Shown here one piece after another: positions 14,301 through 23,560 of a stretch of 64,000 nt of DNA. The DNA lies in NCBI RefSeq assembly GCF_036669915.1, contig NC_089316.1, forward strand, positions 14,769,605 to 14,833,604, read 5' to 3'. The DNA comes from Pocillopora verrucosa. Its lineage: Eukaryota; Cnidaria; Anthozoa; Scleractinia; Pocilloporidae. The stretch's first letter is position 1. Each line of letters starts with the position of its first letter. The notes beneath the pieces were generated by a model. That model was not told the origin of the DNA. It saw nothing but the letters and a program-made list of their open reading frames with translations, and made no database searches. Made by a program: the position numbers and the translations under genes.

Positions 14301-17300
14301 CCTTCGAGATATCGCCTATATATCGCCGATTTAGCGCGCCTTTTTTTTTCAGCGATGTCTTTCCAATGAAATGTCACTACAACGATATTAGAGCGCGCGG
14401 CATATCGTCGCTTCAGCGAAATATAGCTACTGTGATTTATGTCGGGAGAGGATGCGTCATTGCGATACATCGTTCAAGCGATATAACGCTATAGTGATTT
14501 ATCATTTGGCGAGAAATGCATGTTTTACTTATCTTCTAAGCTGGCGTTTGAATTTTTACCCAGGATTGCCTACCAGAGCTCCTCATCACAGAGAGCAAGT
14601 TTTTGAGACCTGATTCCTTGAATGAGCTCATAAAGGTAATCTGAAATGTTGAATTTTTCAGCGTCTGTGAACTTAAATGATTAATGTTGTGTTTGGCGTT
14701 ATTAAACCAGGATGAGGAATGTTACAAAAGGCCACGTTGTTCAAAGAATAACAAGAAAGACTCCAATATTTCAAATTTTTATTGACCTGCATATTGACAC
14801 CTGGGTAAGCTGTTAGTGCTTTCGAGGCTGCTAGGGTCATACCCACATAAGTTACTACCAGGCTGAGTGGTTCAATTTCAGGGAAAATTACGATTCCTCA
14901 TCCCCCGGATTGAGAAAAGGATAATGTATCCGTTCTGGTCGGTTTATAATTCTAAGAACACGGGGCGGAGTGTGATATTTGTCATGAGTGTGATACAAAT
15001 GAAGAAGATTACTGTTAGTAGTCGTTGTGTCATTGCCACCGATGTAAGAAAAAATCAGCACCAGTTATGTACTTTATTCAAATCCCCGCCCTGAATTATT
15101 TTCAACATTCAGTTTTGAAAGTTGAACCTTCTTATTAACGAAGAAATTCAAGCAGCAGCCTCTGCAGTAAGAAAAGCGTATCAGCCCGAGTGCTATCAGC
15201 GCTATCCGATCTTTCAACAACCGCGGCCAAATGTTTTGAATCGATTATATTGTCAGGTGCTGATTTACAATTCAAGTATTGAGAACCAAGAATCTGTCCC
15301 TTACGATGAAGAGGCTGCGGTTTTTTTCCTGGAACTTCTAATAAGAGTTGTTTTGCAAAACAGGTAGTGGTGCAGTTGTATTCTGGCTTTTTACCCTACT
15401 ATATATGATTCCTTCATGTTCCGAGAGGAGTCTGGTAATGTGGTGTAATCCCATTTTTGTTCCTCATTTACTGTTAACTAAGGATGTTTGTGCGCGAACA
15501 AGAACCTTCACCCCTGCACCTCTCTCCACCAGGAAGAGAAAATTGGTACAAACCGTCGGGAAAGTTGACGCCGGGGGGAGGGGTAGGGTAGGGGTTATCC
15601 ATGCGATGGACTTGCATCGTGCTCAGGGGGTGAGGCAATATGCCTAGCCACTTCCTGCCACTGAAACCTGAATACTCTCTGACCTTCTACTTCGCAAGCT
15701 GGCGACACTTGACCTCTGTGTCTAGAGTCCCAACTACGGCAAAGACTAATAACCGTCATGCAATGTTTTTAAGTACACTGTTCTTATTACTTTTTCCTTC
15801 CACAAAAGTAGTTCACTCACTGGTTTTTCCCACCATATGCCAGGTTAACTATTAGAAAAACGGAGGGGTTTCTCAATTTTTTTTCAATGACAACTTTTTT
15901 TGTCTTTTTTATTATTTCAAGGTTGGTGTACACTTTGTATAATTCATATCTAAATTTCTTGAAACCCGATTGGACGATTTTTACGGCTAAATTTAATTAT
16001 TAGGTATTAAAGTTTACTGACATACCTTTTGTAATAAAAGCTTGTCTGAATCTTCCATAGTTTGTATAATTTCCGGGTAACAATATCTGATCTAAAGACT
16101 TGACTTTCTGATATGTATAATTTGGTTTACAGGGATCGTGTATCAGCATTATGGGCCACAGTGAGGGATCATTTGTCAAACATTCTTGTCAATGCAACTC
16201 ATCACAGGTAAGCAGTTAGATGGAAAGTGATGATATCAGTTTTATAGACATGTTTAAAGTGTATACCTTTCTTTCTTTCAGTTCAATTGTGGAGAGATCT
16301 GTTGTTGGCTTGCTAAGGCTGGCAATTCGTCTCTTGCATAAAGAAGAAGTATCCAGTCAAGTTCTTTTAACCCTTCGTATCTTATTGTTAATGAAGCATG
16401 ATGTTCTGCAAGATTGTGGGAGGCAAATTTCTTTCGGACTTCACGAACTGATCCGGACTAACGCCTCTAGTATAACATGCTCTCGAGACTGGGTCACAGT
16501 TTTTGCTTTGCTGGAGTGTGTAGGTGCTGCTGCTTCACTGCCAACTGTTACTTCAAGTAATGTGGCCATGTCCACGGCATCATCCGATGTGGGAAGTGAT
16601 TTGACATCGAGAAATTACGAACTTGCGGACGGAATATCAAACTCAGAAAGTGAAGGCGGCTCATTTACAAGTATTGAAGCGGATTCAGGTTTGAGTGGAA
16701 GTGTTTTAGGAGACACGTGGTTGGTGATTACAAAACAGGACTCAGAAAGCTCTCCTGCGAACCAGTATGAATTAACAGTGGGTGCAAAATTAAACAAGCA
16801 TGATAGTAAATCGTTTGTGAAATCGTGTCAGAGCTTGGCCTTTTTGATCCGCGACAACGCTCATGTCACAAAGGAAAATTACCTGCATTGCGTTCACGCT
16901 CTTCGCTTATTCTCAGAGGCTAGTCTAAATGGAGGAGCTGGATATCGCCAAGATGGCTGGCAACTCAAAGAGAGTACAGCTGATTACAAAGGAAGTTGGG
17001 GGCGCTCTAGCAAAAAGACATCTTCGTCATCTTCACGCTCAAAGAAAGTGAGTCCAACAGGTTTGAAGACACGTAAATCTACCAAGTCGGCCACCAGTAG
17101 TCCAGCCACGAGTGAGGATGAAGCTGAGATCGTGGAGACTATCAACAATACTTATGATGCCATGTCTCTCCAGCTCCTTGAGCTCATGTACACTCTTCAC
17201 ACTCATGGAAGAGGAATTTTTGATAAATTCCCAGGTATGGCTGATGGTAGCCCTGATGTACCAGTTCACGACCAGAGCTTGGACTTTCTGTGGACTAAGT

Positions 17301-20300
17301 GCTGGTGTCCCTTGCTGCAAGGAATTGCACGCCTTTGTTGTGATGTGCGCAGGGATGTGAGAATGTCTGCTCTTACTTATCTTCAGCGGGCGTTACTCGT
17401 TCAAGATCTTCAAAATCTATCTGCCATGGAATGGGAAGCATGTTTTAACAAGGTACTTAAAGTCACTTCTTCGAATCTTCCAAACAGTGGCCTTAACTTT
17501 TATATCCCAACAAAGTTGTCCTGAAGGGAAACGGGAACAATACGCTGCTCTTCTTGTAAAAGCAAGTTGAAGCACATTGTAATTCTCGGTTAGAAATAAT
17601 TGTTTTACTTTTAATATGCCCGTGGAATTCGAGATAGAAAATTTCGGCGCCTTTATTTCATAAATATAACACGTTTCGAACTTTAAAGCTTTCATTGTCA
17701 TCTTTGATTTGAAACATTTATCAAGAAAGTTACCGGTAAACAAGTCGCCATTTTTCACAACTAACAGATAAAACTATTTTGGGTTGGGGCTACAGAGGCA
17801 TATTTACAGTGAACGATAATTTTGGTAGTTTGTTACTAGAAGTTAATGATTTATTCAGCCAATCCGTTGGCTTTCAGGTTTTGTTTCCCATGCTGTCTCA
17901 ACTATTAGAAGTCAATAGCAATAGTGATCCAATGGGTGTCGAAGAAACGCGCATGAGAGCTGCTACTCTACTCTGCAAGGTATTTGACATCATTAACTAG
18001 TCGCTCTTCGCTCACTCTAAGAAAAAGAGAAAGATTTTAACTTATAGAAAACTCCTTTTGTACGATTTAAGTTTGACCGAAAATATAAGTACAAAGCGCC
18101 ATAGGATTTATGATCTGTTCTCCTCTCCTCGAGTCCAATGCAAGGGACTAAACAAATAAGATAAAAACTCGCTTAGCAACAAGTGAGGTAGGAATGTCTA
18201 CGAGGAATCTGAACTGTGAAGACTTTGCAACATCCTTTGAAAAACGATGATGAGTTTATTTTATTTTTGATGCGTCTTCTTTTAACTTATTAGCTTACTG
18301 AACAGAGAATGGGCTGGAATTTTGTGGCGTGAAATATTCGAAGCTATGAAGATTTTCTAGCAAAAATCATCAGAGCATTAGCTGAATTCATGTTTTGGTT
18401 GATTTAATATGTTACAGGTGTTCCTACAGCATTTGACGCCTTTGTTGTCTTTATCCACTTTTACTGCACTGTGGTTGACAATCCTGGAATTTATGGATAA
18501 GTACATGCATGCAGATAAGAGCGATCTTCTGGTGAGTAAATATTATATTTTGTTTCTACTCGAGCATAAAGGGTATTAGAGGTGCAGAGTGCATGGGAAT
18601 CACACTCATGGTGATTGTTTTTAAGACTTGGTTATCCCAGCGGAACGAGAGACCCAAACGTCGCTAACGTCTTCAGTTTCCAGTAATGGATTTTTGTCTC
18701 TAACATGACGCCCCCTTAGATACTTAGACGGTTACACCGACTACTTTTTCGTACAATAGAAGATGTGAGGTTGTTTCAACCTTACTTTCTTAGAGACATC
18801 CAGCTTATCAGTGATGTTTCCTCAACTATATCTTTAAACTGTTTCAGGAGAAATTATTTTTAGTTACAAGCAAATCTAGATTAAAGCGCTAATTGCGCTT
18901 ACTAAAAGCAATCTTTAAGAAGGAAAAATTATCGAACCCATTAGGAATATAAATTTTGAGGAAAACATTACCCTGGATTCCGTCTCCTTCGGTGTGCTCT
19001 TCAGAACAAATGCATGCTAAGGCTTTGCTTAAATGGAACTTCATCCGTTAGGCCCTTCCTCCATTCTTCGAGTCAATTAGCAACTGACATAAGACCAACC
19101 GAATTGGAAAAAAAATACAATTCCTTCGGGAGACGGAAAGTCGTTCAGTGGAATGTTGGTTGTTGAAAGTTCAATTTCCAGCGTAAGGCTTTGTCTCTCA
19201 TACGTAAACTTTTAGTTGGTTTTCTAGCACCACAAACGGCTGAGAAGGAAAACACTGATCGCATTCCATTTGCTCTCACATTTCACCCTCACAACCAAGC
19301 AGTTAAATCTGTTATTCTTAAAAACTTACTTCAAAACGATTCAGAGATTGGTATTCCCACCAATAGCAGAGCTCGATTTTCTGCGTATAAACTCACACAA
19401 CCCACAATTCCTCCAATCGCTCTGACTAATTGTCAACTCTGAAACTCTTTACGGTGGCCAATTTACGTTATCAACTCACTTGATAATATTAAATTAACTC
19501 ACAAAGATACCAAGGATGCTTTTCTAACCACTCCATTAGAAACAAGGGTCGGGTCAAATGAAAGTTGCGCGAAGGTGGCCATGCGCGATTTAGTAACCCG
19601 GTTTTTATCATAATTTGACTGTTTGAGCTGTGCCGGGCACATCGTACATGCACGTATAACCATTGTTTTAATTTCGCGTTGTAGTTTGAAGCCATTCCAG
19701 AATCTCTAAAGAATATGTTACTGGTGATGTCAACAGCAGGGATATTCGATGAAGAGGAATGTACATTAACAGCTGGTTCCCAAAGTGATAACCGCAAAAC
19801 ACCTGCCAGGCCAGAATCAGACATACATAAGTACTCTGCACTATGGCAGGTCACATGGGAACGGATTGACTGCTTCTTACCCAACCTCCGCCAGGAACTT
19901 TTTACACCTCGCAGTCAATTACCCGTTAGCAACATCCCTAAAGTGAAGCCTGAGCAGGAGAAAACAGTTTCGGAGGAAAGCAATCGCGCTATGGAGTTGC
20001 CTAGTAACGGTGAGAAATTATGTTGCTATGTAACAAATAGATTCCAAGTTGCCTTGCGTCTGTACAGTAATAGATCACAGATGACGTCAAAATGTTGTAA
20101 GAACAAAAAAGTGGCACACGAGGCGCAGCTGAGTGTCACTGATGTTCTTACCATGTTTTGACGTCCTCTGTGATCTATTACTGAACAGACGCACAGCAAC
20201 TTGGAATCTAATTGTTTTATATAATTAAGAATTAAAAAAGTTTTAACGATGACGTCATCTATACGTCTGTCCTTCAATATATCATAAGTGGGAACCAATC

Positions 20301-21201
20301 AGAATGCGTGCATAACTGAGCATATTATATAATGTAATTTGGTTTGATTGGAAACTTTCTTCTCTTAAGTCGAACAGTTCTACAAAAATAATTACAACGG
20401 CCAATCAGAAGATGGGAAAGTAAGTTGAAAAGCCAATGAGAACCGAAAGTAAAAACAAGTAACCTGCCTAAACTGCAGGAAAACGCGGGCGATGAAGTCG
20501 TGATTGGTGTTAGTTTTGCATTTGATTGGTTGAGAGAGTGGTGCGAGTTTTCCGGACCAATCATAGAGTGGAGTAAACCAAAACCAATGCAGACCTGTTT
20601 TACTTTCCACTCTCAATGGAATATTGCTCTAAATACACTTAAATCATGATTACAATTCAATCGGTTGGTCCTCCGCCCAATGGGTTATATACAACTAACG
20701 TACTGAACTTTGCTACTTTGTAACTGTGAATTAACCTCCGTTTGCATTCCGTGCTTCTTTATCTTTTCAGTTGATAAAATGGATAACCAAGACAATCCAG
20801 ACGGTGAGCGAAGCTTGCCTTCCAACCAGAAAAGCAGCAACAGCAGCATCTCTTCTCCTCCCGGTGGTGGACAGCAGCAAGTTTGTGTGGTTTTACAGCC
20901 ACCTCTACCTTCATTAACAAACCGGAGCACCTCTCCAACACACTTGGGCTCCTTAGCAGACAACGTACGCCCCAGTTCAGTGCCCATTATTCTGGCTCCC
21001 AGTCCAGCACTTTCACCAGCAGCCCTTTCCTCGCCTCAAGGGTCTCGATCCCCGACACCTACGGATCCAGGCCCTAAGCAGCTAGAAATGTCAGAGGAAG
21101 TTCCAAGGGAAGATTTGAAGGCTGACCAATCAAATGGCGAGTCAGGAAAATCTGATGCACCTTCACCAGAGAGAATGAAAGCTTCGATATATGACATCTA
21201 G
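13..21201 (+). CDS. GBF1: GBF1, Golgi brefeldin A-resistant Arf guanine nucleotide exchange factor (5' end outside window)
   Basis: Large Arf-GEF that loads GTP onto Arf1-class GTPases at the cis-Golgi and ER-Golgi intermediate compartment, driving COPI recruitment. I traced 31 coding exons whose phases all join: 13-149, 625-733, 1373-1433, 1860-1914, 2348-2791, 3467-3677, 3996-4080, 4460-4595, 5523-5621, 6328-6420, 6968-7069, 7592-7760, 8203-8462, 8680-8882, 9156-9279, 9827-9949, 10257-10339, 11080-11143, 11664-11836, 12764-12863, 13249-13425, 13574-13638, 13979-14090, 14564-14635, 15257-15363, 16133-16207, 16282-17452, 17878-17979, 18418-18531, 19685-20009, 20771-21201. Together they encode about 1,859 residues ending in TAG, already as long as the whole human protein, so this orthologue is somewhat longer. 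The first exon here matches the family from about residue 85 onward; earlier exons are off the window. Domain order is DCB, HUS, Sec7, HDS1-3. Exon 1's acceptor (TTTTAG before position 13) is the least certain boundary. Confidence 0.96.
747..898. mobile_element. Penelope-like element ends arranged as a foldback (GBF1 intron 2)
   Basis: The left arm reads TTTGGTTTAATCAACTGAGT and continues toward TTGGCCACTGCAAAGAGTTT. The right arm is its inverted counterpart, GTGGCTGATTTATATTATCA through CAGTTGATGAAACCAAA. The palindromic ATCAACTGAGTTGAT core and the adjoining TTGGCCAC...AAAGAGTTT box recur at 19430-19490, 33030-33060 and 40579-40630 in this window. In cnidarians I associate these boxes with terminal repeats of Penelope-like retroelements (from memory). 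No coding sequence lies between the arms, only a hammerhead-like motif. Confidence 0.6.
792..854 (+). ncRNA. Hammerhead-ribozyme-like motif inside the Penelope-type foldback
   Basis: CTGATGA (813-819) is the first conserved hammerhead core box. Next comes AGGGCTAGAGTTT, which can form a 4-bp stem II (GGGC with GTTT) closed by TAGA, then the second core box GAAAC (833-837). Outer arms AGAGTTTCTA (792-801) and TAGAAACTCT (845-854) are perfectly complementary and could make a long stem I. Minimal hammerheads with short stem II are known in Penelope-like elements. The helix III and cleavage-site side is not convincing, so this copy may be inactive. Confidence 0.4.
1143..1162. repeat. ACAT microsatellite
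   Basis: Short run of ACAT units in GBF1 intron 3. Confidence 0.8.
2277..2322. repeat. ATCT microsatellite
   Basis: Imperfect then perfect ATCT tetranucleotide run about 25 bp upstream of the exon 5 acceptor of GBF1. It forms the pyrimidine-rich part of that intron end and is a likely length-polymorphic site. Confidence 0.85.
2348..3677 (+). other. GBF1: GBF1 exons 5-6: acidic, low-complexity DCB-HUS linker
   Basis: Exon 5 (2348-2791) and exon 6 (3467-3677) encode about 218 residues rich in Glu, Asp, Ser and Thr. A basic patch, [17 protein letters not shown], stands near the start, followed by a threonine run ([15 protein letters not shown]). The end, [12 protein letters not shown], is the family's conserved lead-in to the HUS domain. 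The linker is probably disordered. Exon 5 is also open on the opposite strand, which is a composition effect of the Thr/Ser/Glu codons. Confidence 0.9.
5809..6152. mobile_element. GAAGCTT-type MITE, copy 1 (GBF1 intron 9)
   Basis: Starts TCAATCAATTTGAAGCTTCA and shares blocks with the elements at 42048, 50343 and 54600: a GAAGCTT end, a pyrimidine-rich stretch, TTGACCAAGCTTTAAA, CTAGACCTTGTA and an internal GATATA...GTATTCTGCTGGAAAG block. No coding capacity. The right terminus is degraded. Classed as a non-autonomous DNA element by size and shared ends; the parent transposon is unknown. Confidence 0.55.
6493..6534. repeat. 14-bp tandem repeat, 3 copies
   Basis: Three perfect copies of TAGTCAGGTGGACA in GBF1 intron 10. 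Confidence 0.9.
8203..11143 (+). other. GBF1: GBF1 exons 13-18: linker and catalytic Sec7 domain
   Basis: Exon 13 (8203-8462) is a serine-rich linker. Exons 14-18 (8680-8882, 9156-9279, 9827-9949, 10257-10339, 11080-11143) are the Sec7 GEF domain. The glutamic finger lies in [20 protein letters not shown]; its Glu codon is at 9229-9231, and in the Sec7 family this residue pushes out Mg2+ and GDP beta-phosphate from Arf. The second signature, [13 protein letters not shown], is in exon 16, and the domain closes with [20 protein letters not shown] in exon 18. All catalytic marks are present, so the enzyme should be active. Confidence 0.95.
13813..13880. repeat. 16-bp tandem repeat, 4 perfect copies
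   Basis: Unit GCGTGCACATGTGTAT repeated four times exactly plus GCGT, in GBF1 intron 22. Each unit contains the palindrome CACATGTG. Both flanks carry GAGATTG, so it may have arisen inside a small older repeat. Confidence 0.95.
14240..14510. repeat. Region rich in short GCGATAT/ATATCGC motifs (possible MITE, GBF1 intron 23)
   Basis: Dense repeats of TATCGC and its complement in both orientations, with TCGCCAAAT near the left edge and ATTTGGCGA at the right edge. This suggests an inverted-repeat element, but I could not align clean termini. Confidence 0.35.
16282..18531 (+). other. GBF1: GBF1 exons 27-29: HDS2-HDS3 with Ser-rich insert
   Basis: Exon 27 (16282-17452) is 1,171 nt, unusually long for this gene, and encodes [20 protein letters not shown], a Ser/Asp-rich stretch (about 16560-16740), and a Ser/Lys-rich basic patch (about 16990-17110, [20 protein letters not shown]). 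It then encodes HDS3 ([38 protein letters not shown]). Exons 28 (17878-17979) and 29 (18418-18531) finish HDS3 ([20 protein letters not shown]). The basic Ser patch is a plausible phosphorylation region; that is inference from composition. Confidence 0.93.
19190..19494 (+). mobile_element. Penelope-like retroelement relic: RT-side ORF fragment plus terminal repeat (GBF1 intron 29)
   Basis: 19191-19350 translates to a fragment with [20 protein letters not shown] and [12 protein letters not shown] recognise this (from memory) as part of reverse-transcriptase polyproteins of Penelope-type elements in cnidarians. It is followed from 19351 by a terminal-repeat piece with CTGAC, a short spacer, GAAAC, then CTCTTTACGGTGGCCAATTT and TTATCAACTCACTTGATAA. 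The core boxes look like a broken hammerhead. Position 19351 is exactly where homology to the downstream duplicate begins. The element is dead: no active-site region is present. Confidence 0.6.
19685..21201 (+). other. GBF1: GBF1 exons 30-31: C-terminal Pro/Ser-rich tail
   Basis: Exon 30 (19685-20009) encodes [20 protein letters not shown] and [20 protein letters not shown], the last conserved GBF1 block. After a 761-bp intron, exon 31 (20771-21201) encodes a 142-residue Pro/Ser/Gln-rich tail ending KASIYDI and TAG at 21199-21201. The second half of exon 31, the 3' UTR, and the first part of exon 30 were carried into the downstream duplicate, where they form a pseudogene. Confidence 0.93.
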
Positions 21202-21568
21202 GTTTACTTAGTACGGTTTTGAGGACTACTGTGTGTTCCAATCGCCTATAATTTTATTGTAAATTATTTACTGTACCGGTTAATTGAAAACGGAGGTTAG
21301 AGTTATCTTAAATGTTTAGAATCGGATTCTACCAGTCAGAACATGTAATACGCATCCCTCCACGTTGTAACAGCCACTGATCAGAGAATTTGTGAACTGG
21401 TGACAACTTTATTGGCAAAGGATTCAAATCATTCCATAACGGGTCAAAAGTCCCTTAGTCGTGGAATGACAATGACTTAACCCTTTTTTCTCCCATAAGT
21501 GACTCAAGTAGAATTTCTTCTTACAATATCAACACAATATCAAGCAGACAAGTGATGAAATGAATGAA

Positions 21569-21574
21569 AATAAA
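21569..21574 (+). terminator. Candidate poly(A) signal for GBF1 (proximal)
   Basis: AATAAA about 370 bp past the GBF1 stop codon. The alternative at 22235 is distal; neither can be proven from sequence alone. Confidence 0.3.
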
Positions 21575-21659
21575 TATCACTTAAGGGATTATTAGTTAAT
21601 CCAGTACTGAATTCTCTGAACTATCATCATTAGAATTGTATGGCAGACAGAAAGTGAAA

Positions 21660-21727
21660 GGGCTAAAAGCGTGTAGGGCTAAAAGCGTGTAGGGCTAAAA
21701 GCGTGTAGGGCTAAAAGCGTGTAGGGC
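21660..21727. repeat. 16-bp tandem repeat, 4 copies, single in the duplicate
   Basis: Unit GGGCTAAAAGCGTGTA occurs four times (21660-21723) in the GBF1 3' flank. The corresponding site in copy B (about 35827) has one diverged unit, so copy number changed after the duplication. Confidence 0.93.
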
Positions 21728-22234
21728 TATTGAAGAGACCATCTAGTTAAATCCTTCATGCATAATTTGATCAAAATTTTTCTTTATTTCCCTCACTCGC
21801 ACTTATACAGTCGGTTACGAATCAGGACGTGTGGAATTGCTGACCAGCTGCGAGTGGTACTAAAAGCCCCCATCATTTCAATTCTAACAACGAAAACAAA
21901 ATTCACCTATTTCTCGGCAACATCCACCTACCAAGAGCCAACAGTTTTCCCAGCTTGAAAAATAATTGAAAATATGAGATATCTGTTGTGAGGGTGCGAT
22001 GTTTTACGCTAGTTTTAGGGACGATTGTTTGCCAATAGGTTTTGTAATAACTTTGGAAAGGTGACCTTCAGCATGAGTAATGAGGCGAAAAGTTTGCCTC
22101 GATTCCTCGGTTGACATATCTGTTAGATCTTATTTGAGGTTACATCTCAGCGACACTCCTTGAGATCGAGCAAGACTCCCAAAATTGATTCTGTTCTTAA
22201 TCAATTATAGAAGTTATGATGTACAAAAGTCAAG

Positions 22235-22240
22235 AATAAA
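22235..22240 (+). terminator. Candidate poly(A) signal for GBF1 (distal)
   Basis: AATAAAATAAGAG about 1.03 kb past the stop. It is conserved in copy B (36360-36365) through duplication. Confidence 0.3.
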
Positions 22241-22931
22241 ATAAGAGAGATGATTTGTTTTGCATGTCACTAAATTGCATGATTAAGGGTTATGTATAGT
22301 ATTTTAAGAGGGTTTTTTTTTCATCGCTGATGAATGCTGTAGCTTGTGTATGGAGCTGGTGTTTTTATGTGCACATTTGCGCGTTAAGTGGTAGAGCCGA
22401 GAAAACGAGAGGCGAGACTTGGGCCTAGAATACTTTTAGGCAAGGCCAGTTTCCTGCGTAGCCGGTGTACTGAGAAGACGGAGTCTGATTGCAGTATAAC
22501 GAATTATTTAAGCCCATTTATTTCCAGTCAATCACACGTGTATTCCTCTCGCGCGCATTGTTCTTGTCCTCCATAAGGGCTTATCTCCTGTACGCAAACC
22601 GCAAGTTAAAAATTTTTCGTAACAAAATAAATTTCCACTAAACCAATGTTAAGATTACATTTCGCTTCAACCGATGAAAGATAATGGTTATATTTCAAAT
22701 AGTATGCAAAACTGAATAAGGTAAAGGCGAGCGAAATGTAAGGTACTGCTGATATGCGTGGAAGTGAAAATACTAAAACGAAAAATTTTTCTAGCGATTG
22801 GAAGTGAAAACACCAGTTTTCACTGGTAATGGTCAACAAAAGTACCAACATACAGGTGTACAATGAAAGCAAGCAACAAAGCAAAAACCTTCATTGTGAC
22901 TACACTAAGACGAGTTATTCAATGTAAAAAG

Positions 22932-22937
22932 TTTATT
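22932..22937 (-). terminator. Candidate poly(A) signal, membrane gene copy A
   Basis: AAATAAAC on the minus strand about 624 nt past the stop of the 526-residue gene. The same signal is kept in copy B. Confidence 0.4.
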
Positions 22938-23560
22938 TAGGACGAGTCAGCCGTCTTGAAGTACAAGCATCGTAATATGATCTTAACATGTGTACACTGA
23001 AAACTAAGGGTTCTACAAAAAGAACCTGTGCTACGCCAGCTAGGAAAAACCACTAAAAAACCACACTTTAGAAGTGGCCAAAAAAATGTGTGGAAACGTA
23101 TTCCTCATCTAATGCAGCAGCACAATACCACGAGGAAAGGGTAAAATAATCTGGTTACATATACTTATCACAAAGAAATATCAATGAATGTCGTGATATT
23201 TTACAGGGATTTGGAAAAAGAAAAGTACATCAATACGAAAAAAAAAGAAAAGACTGACCGAATTATTTAGAATGTCTTAATTTTCTAGCGAAACCCTTAA
23301 ATAATCCAAAACTTCCATGATGCCATACAAACCTCTCCAGCGTGCCAGCAGTGTCACTCAAACGCCAGAAATAACAGTTTACTAGTCTAAAACTACTGTG
23401 GCTTTTTATATATATTTTTTGACATATTAGAATGAAAGAACTTGAATGAACTCGATTAAATTGGAAATGGTTAAATATGAAAAGTTTTATGAGTAAATAT
23501 GTTCCAAACAAACACACGGAAAAATCAGTAAATTTTCCCTAACACCATGCTCTGTTCCAG

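Larger units (their letters stand above)
11664..16207 (+). other. GBF1: GBF1 exons 19-26: HDS1 and start of HDS2
   Basis: Exons 19-26 follow the Sec7 domain without a gap. HDS1 marks include [20 protein letters not shown] (exon 19), [20 protein letters not shown] (exon 20) and [20 protein letters not shown] (exon 21). HDS1 in this family binds lipids and helps Golgi and lipid-droplet targeting. Exons 22-24 are a less conserved linker ([15 protein letters not shown]). Exons 25-26 ([19 protein letters not shown], then [14 protein letters not shown]) open HDS2. Confidence 0.93.

Noticed and set aside
22606..22884. 92-codon hydrophobic minus-strand ORF, longer (118 codons) in copy B
   Set aside because: It lies past the likely poly(A) site of the membrane gene. 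Of about five base differences between the copies four change the residue, so there is no sign of coding constraint; it is shared only because of the duplication.
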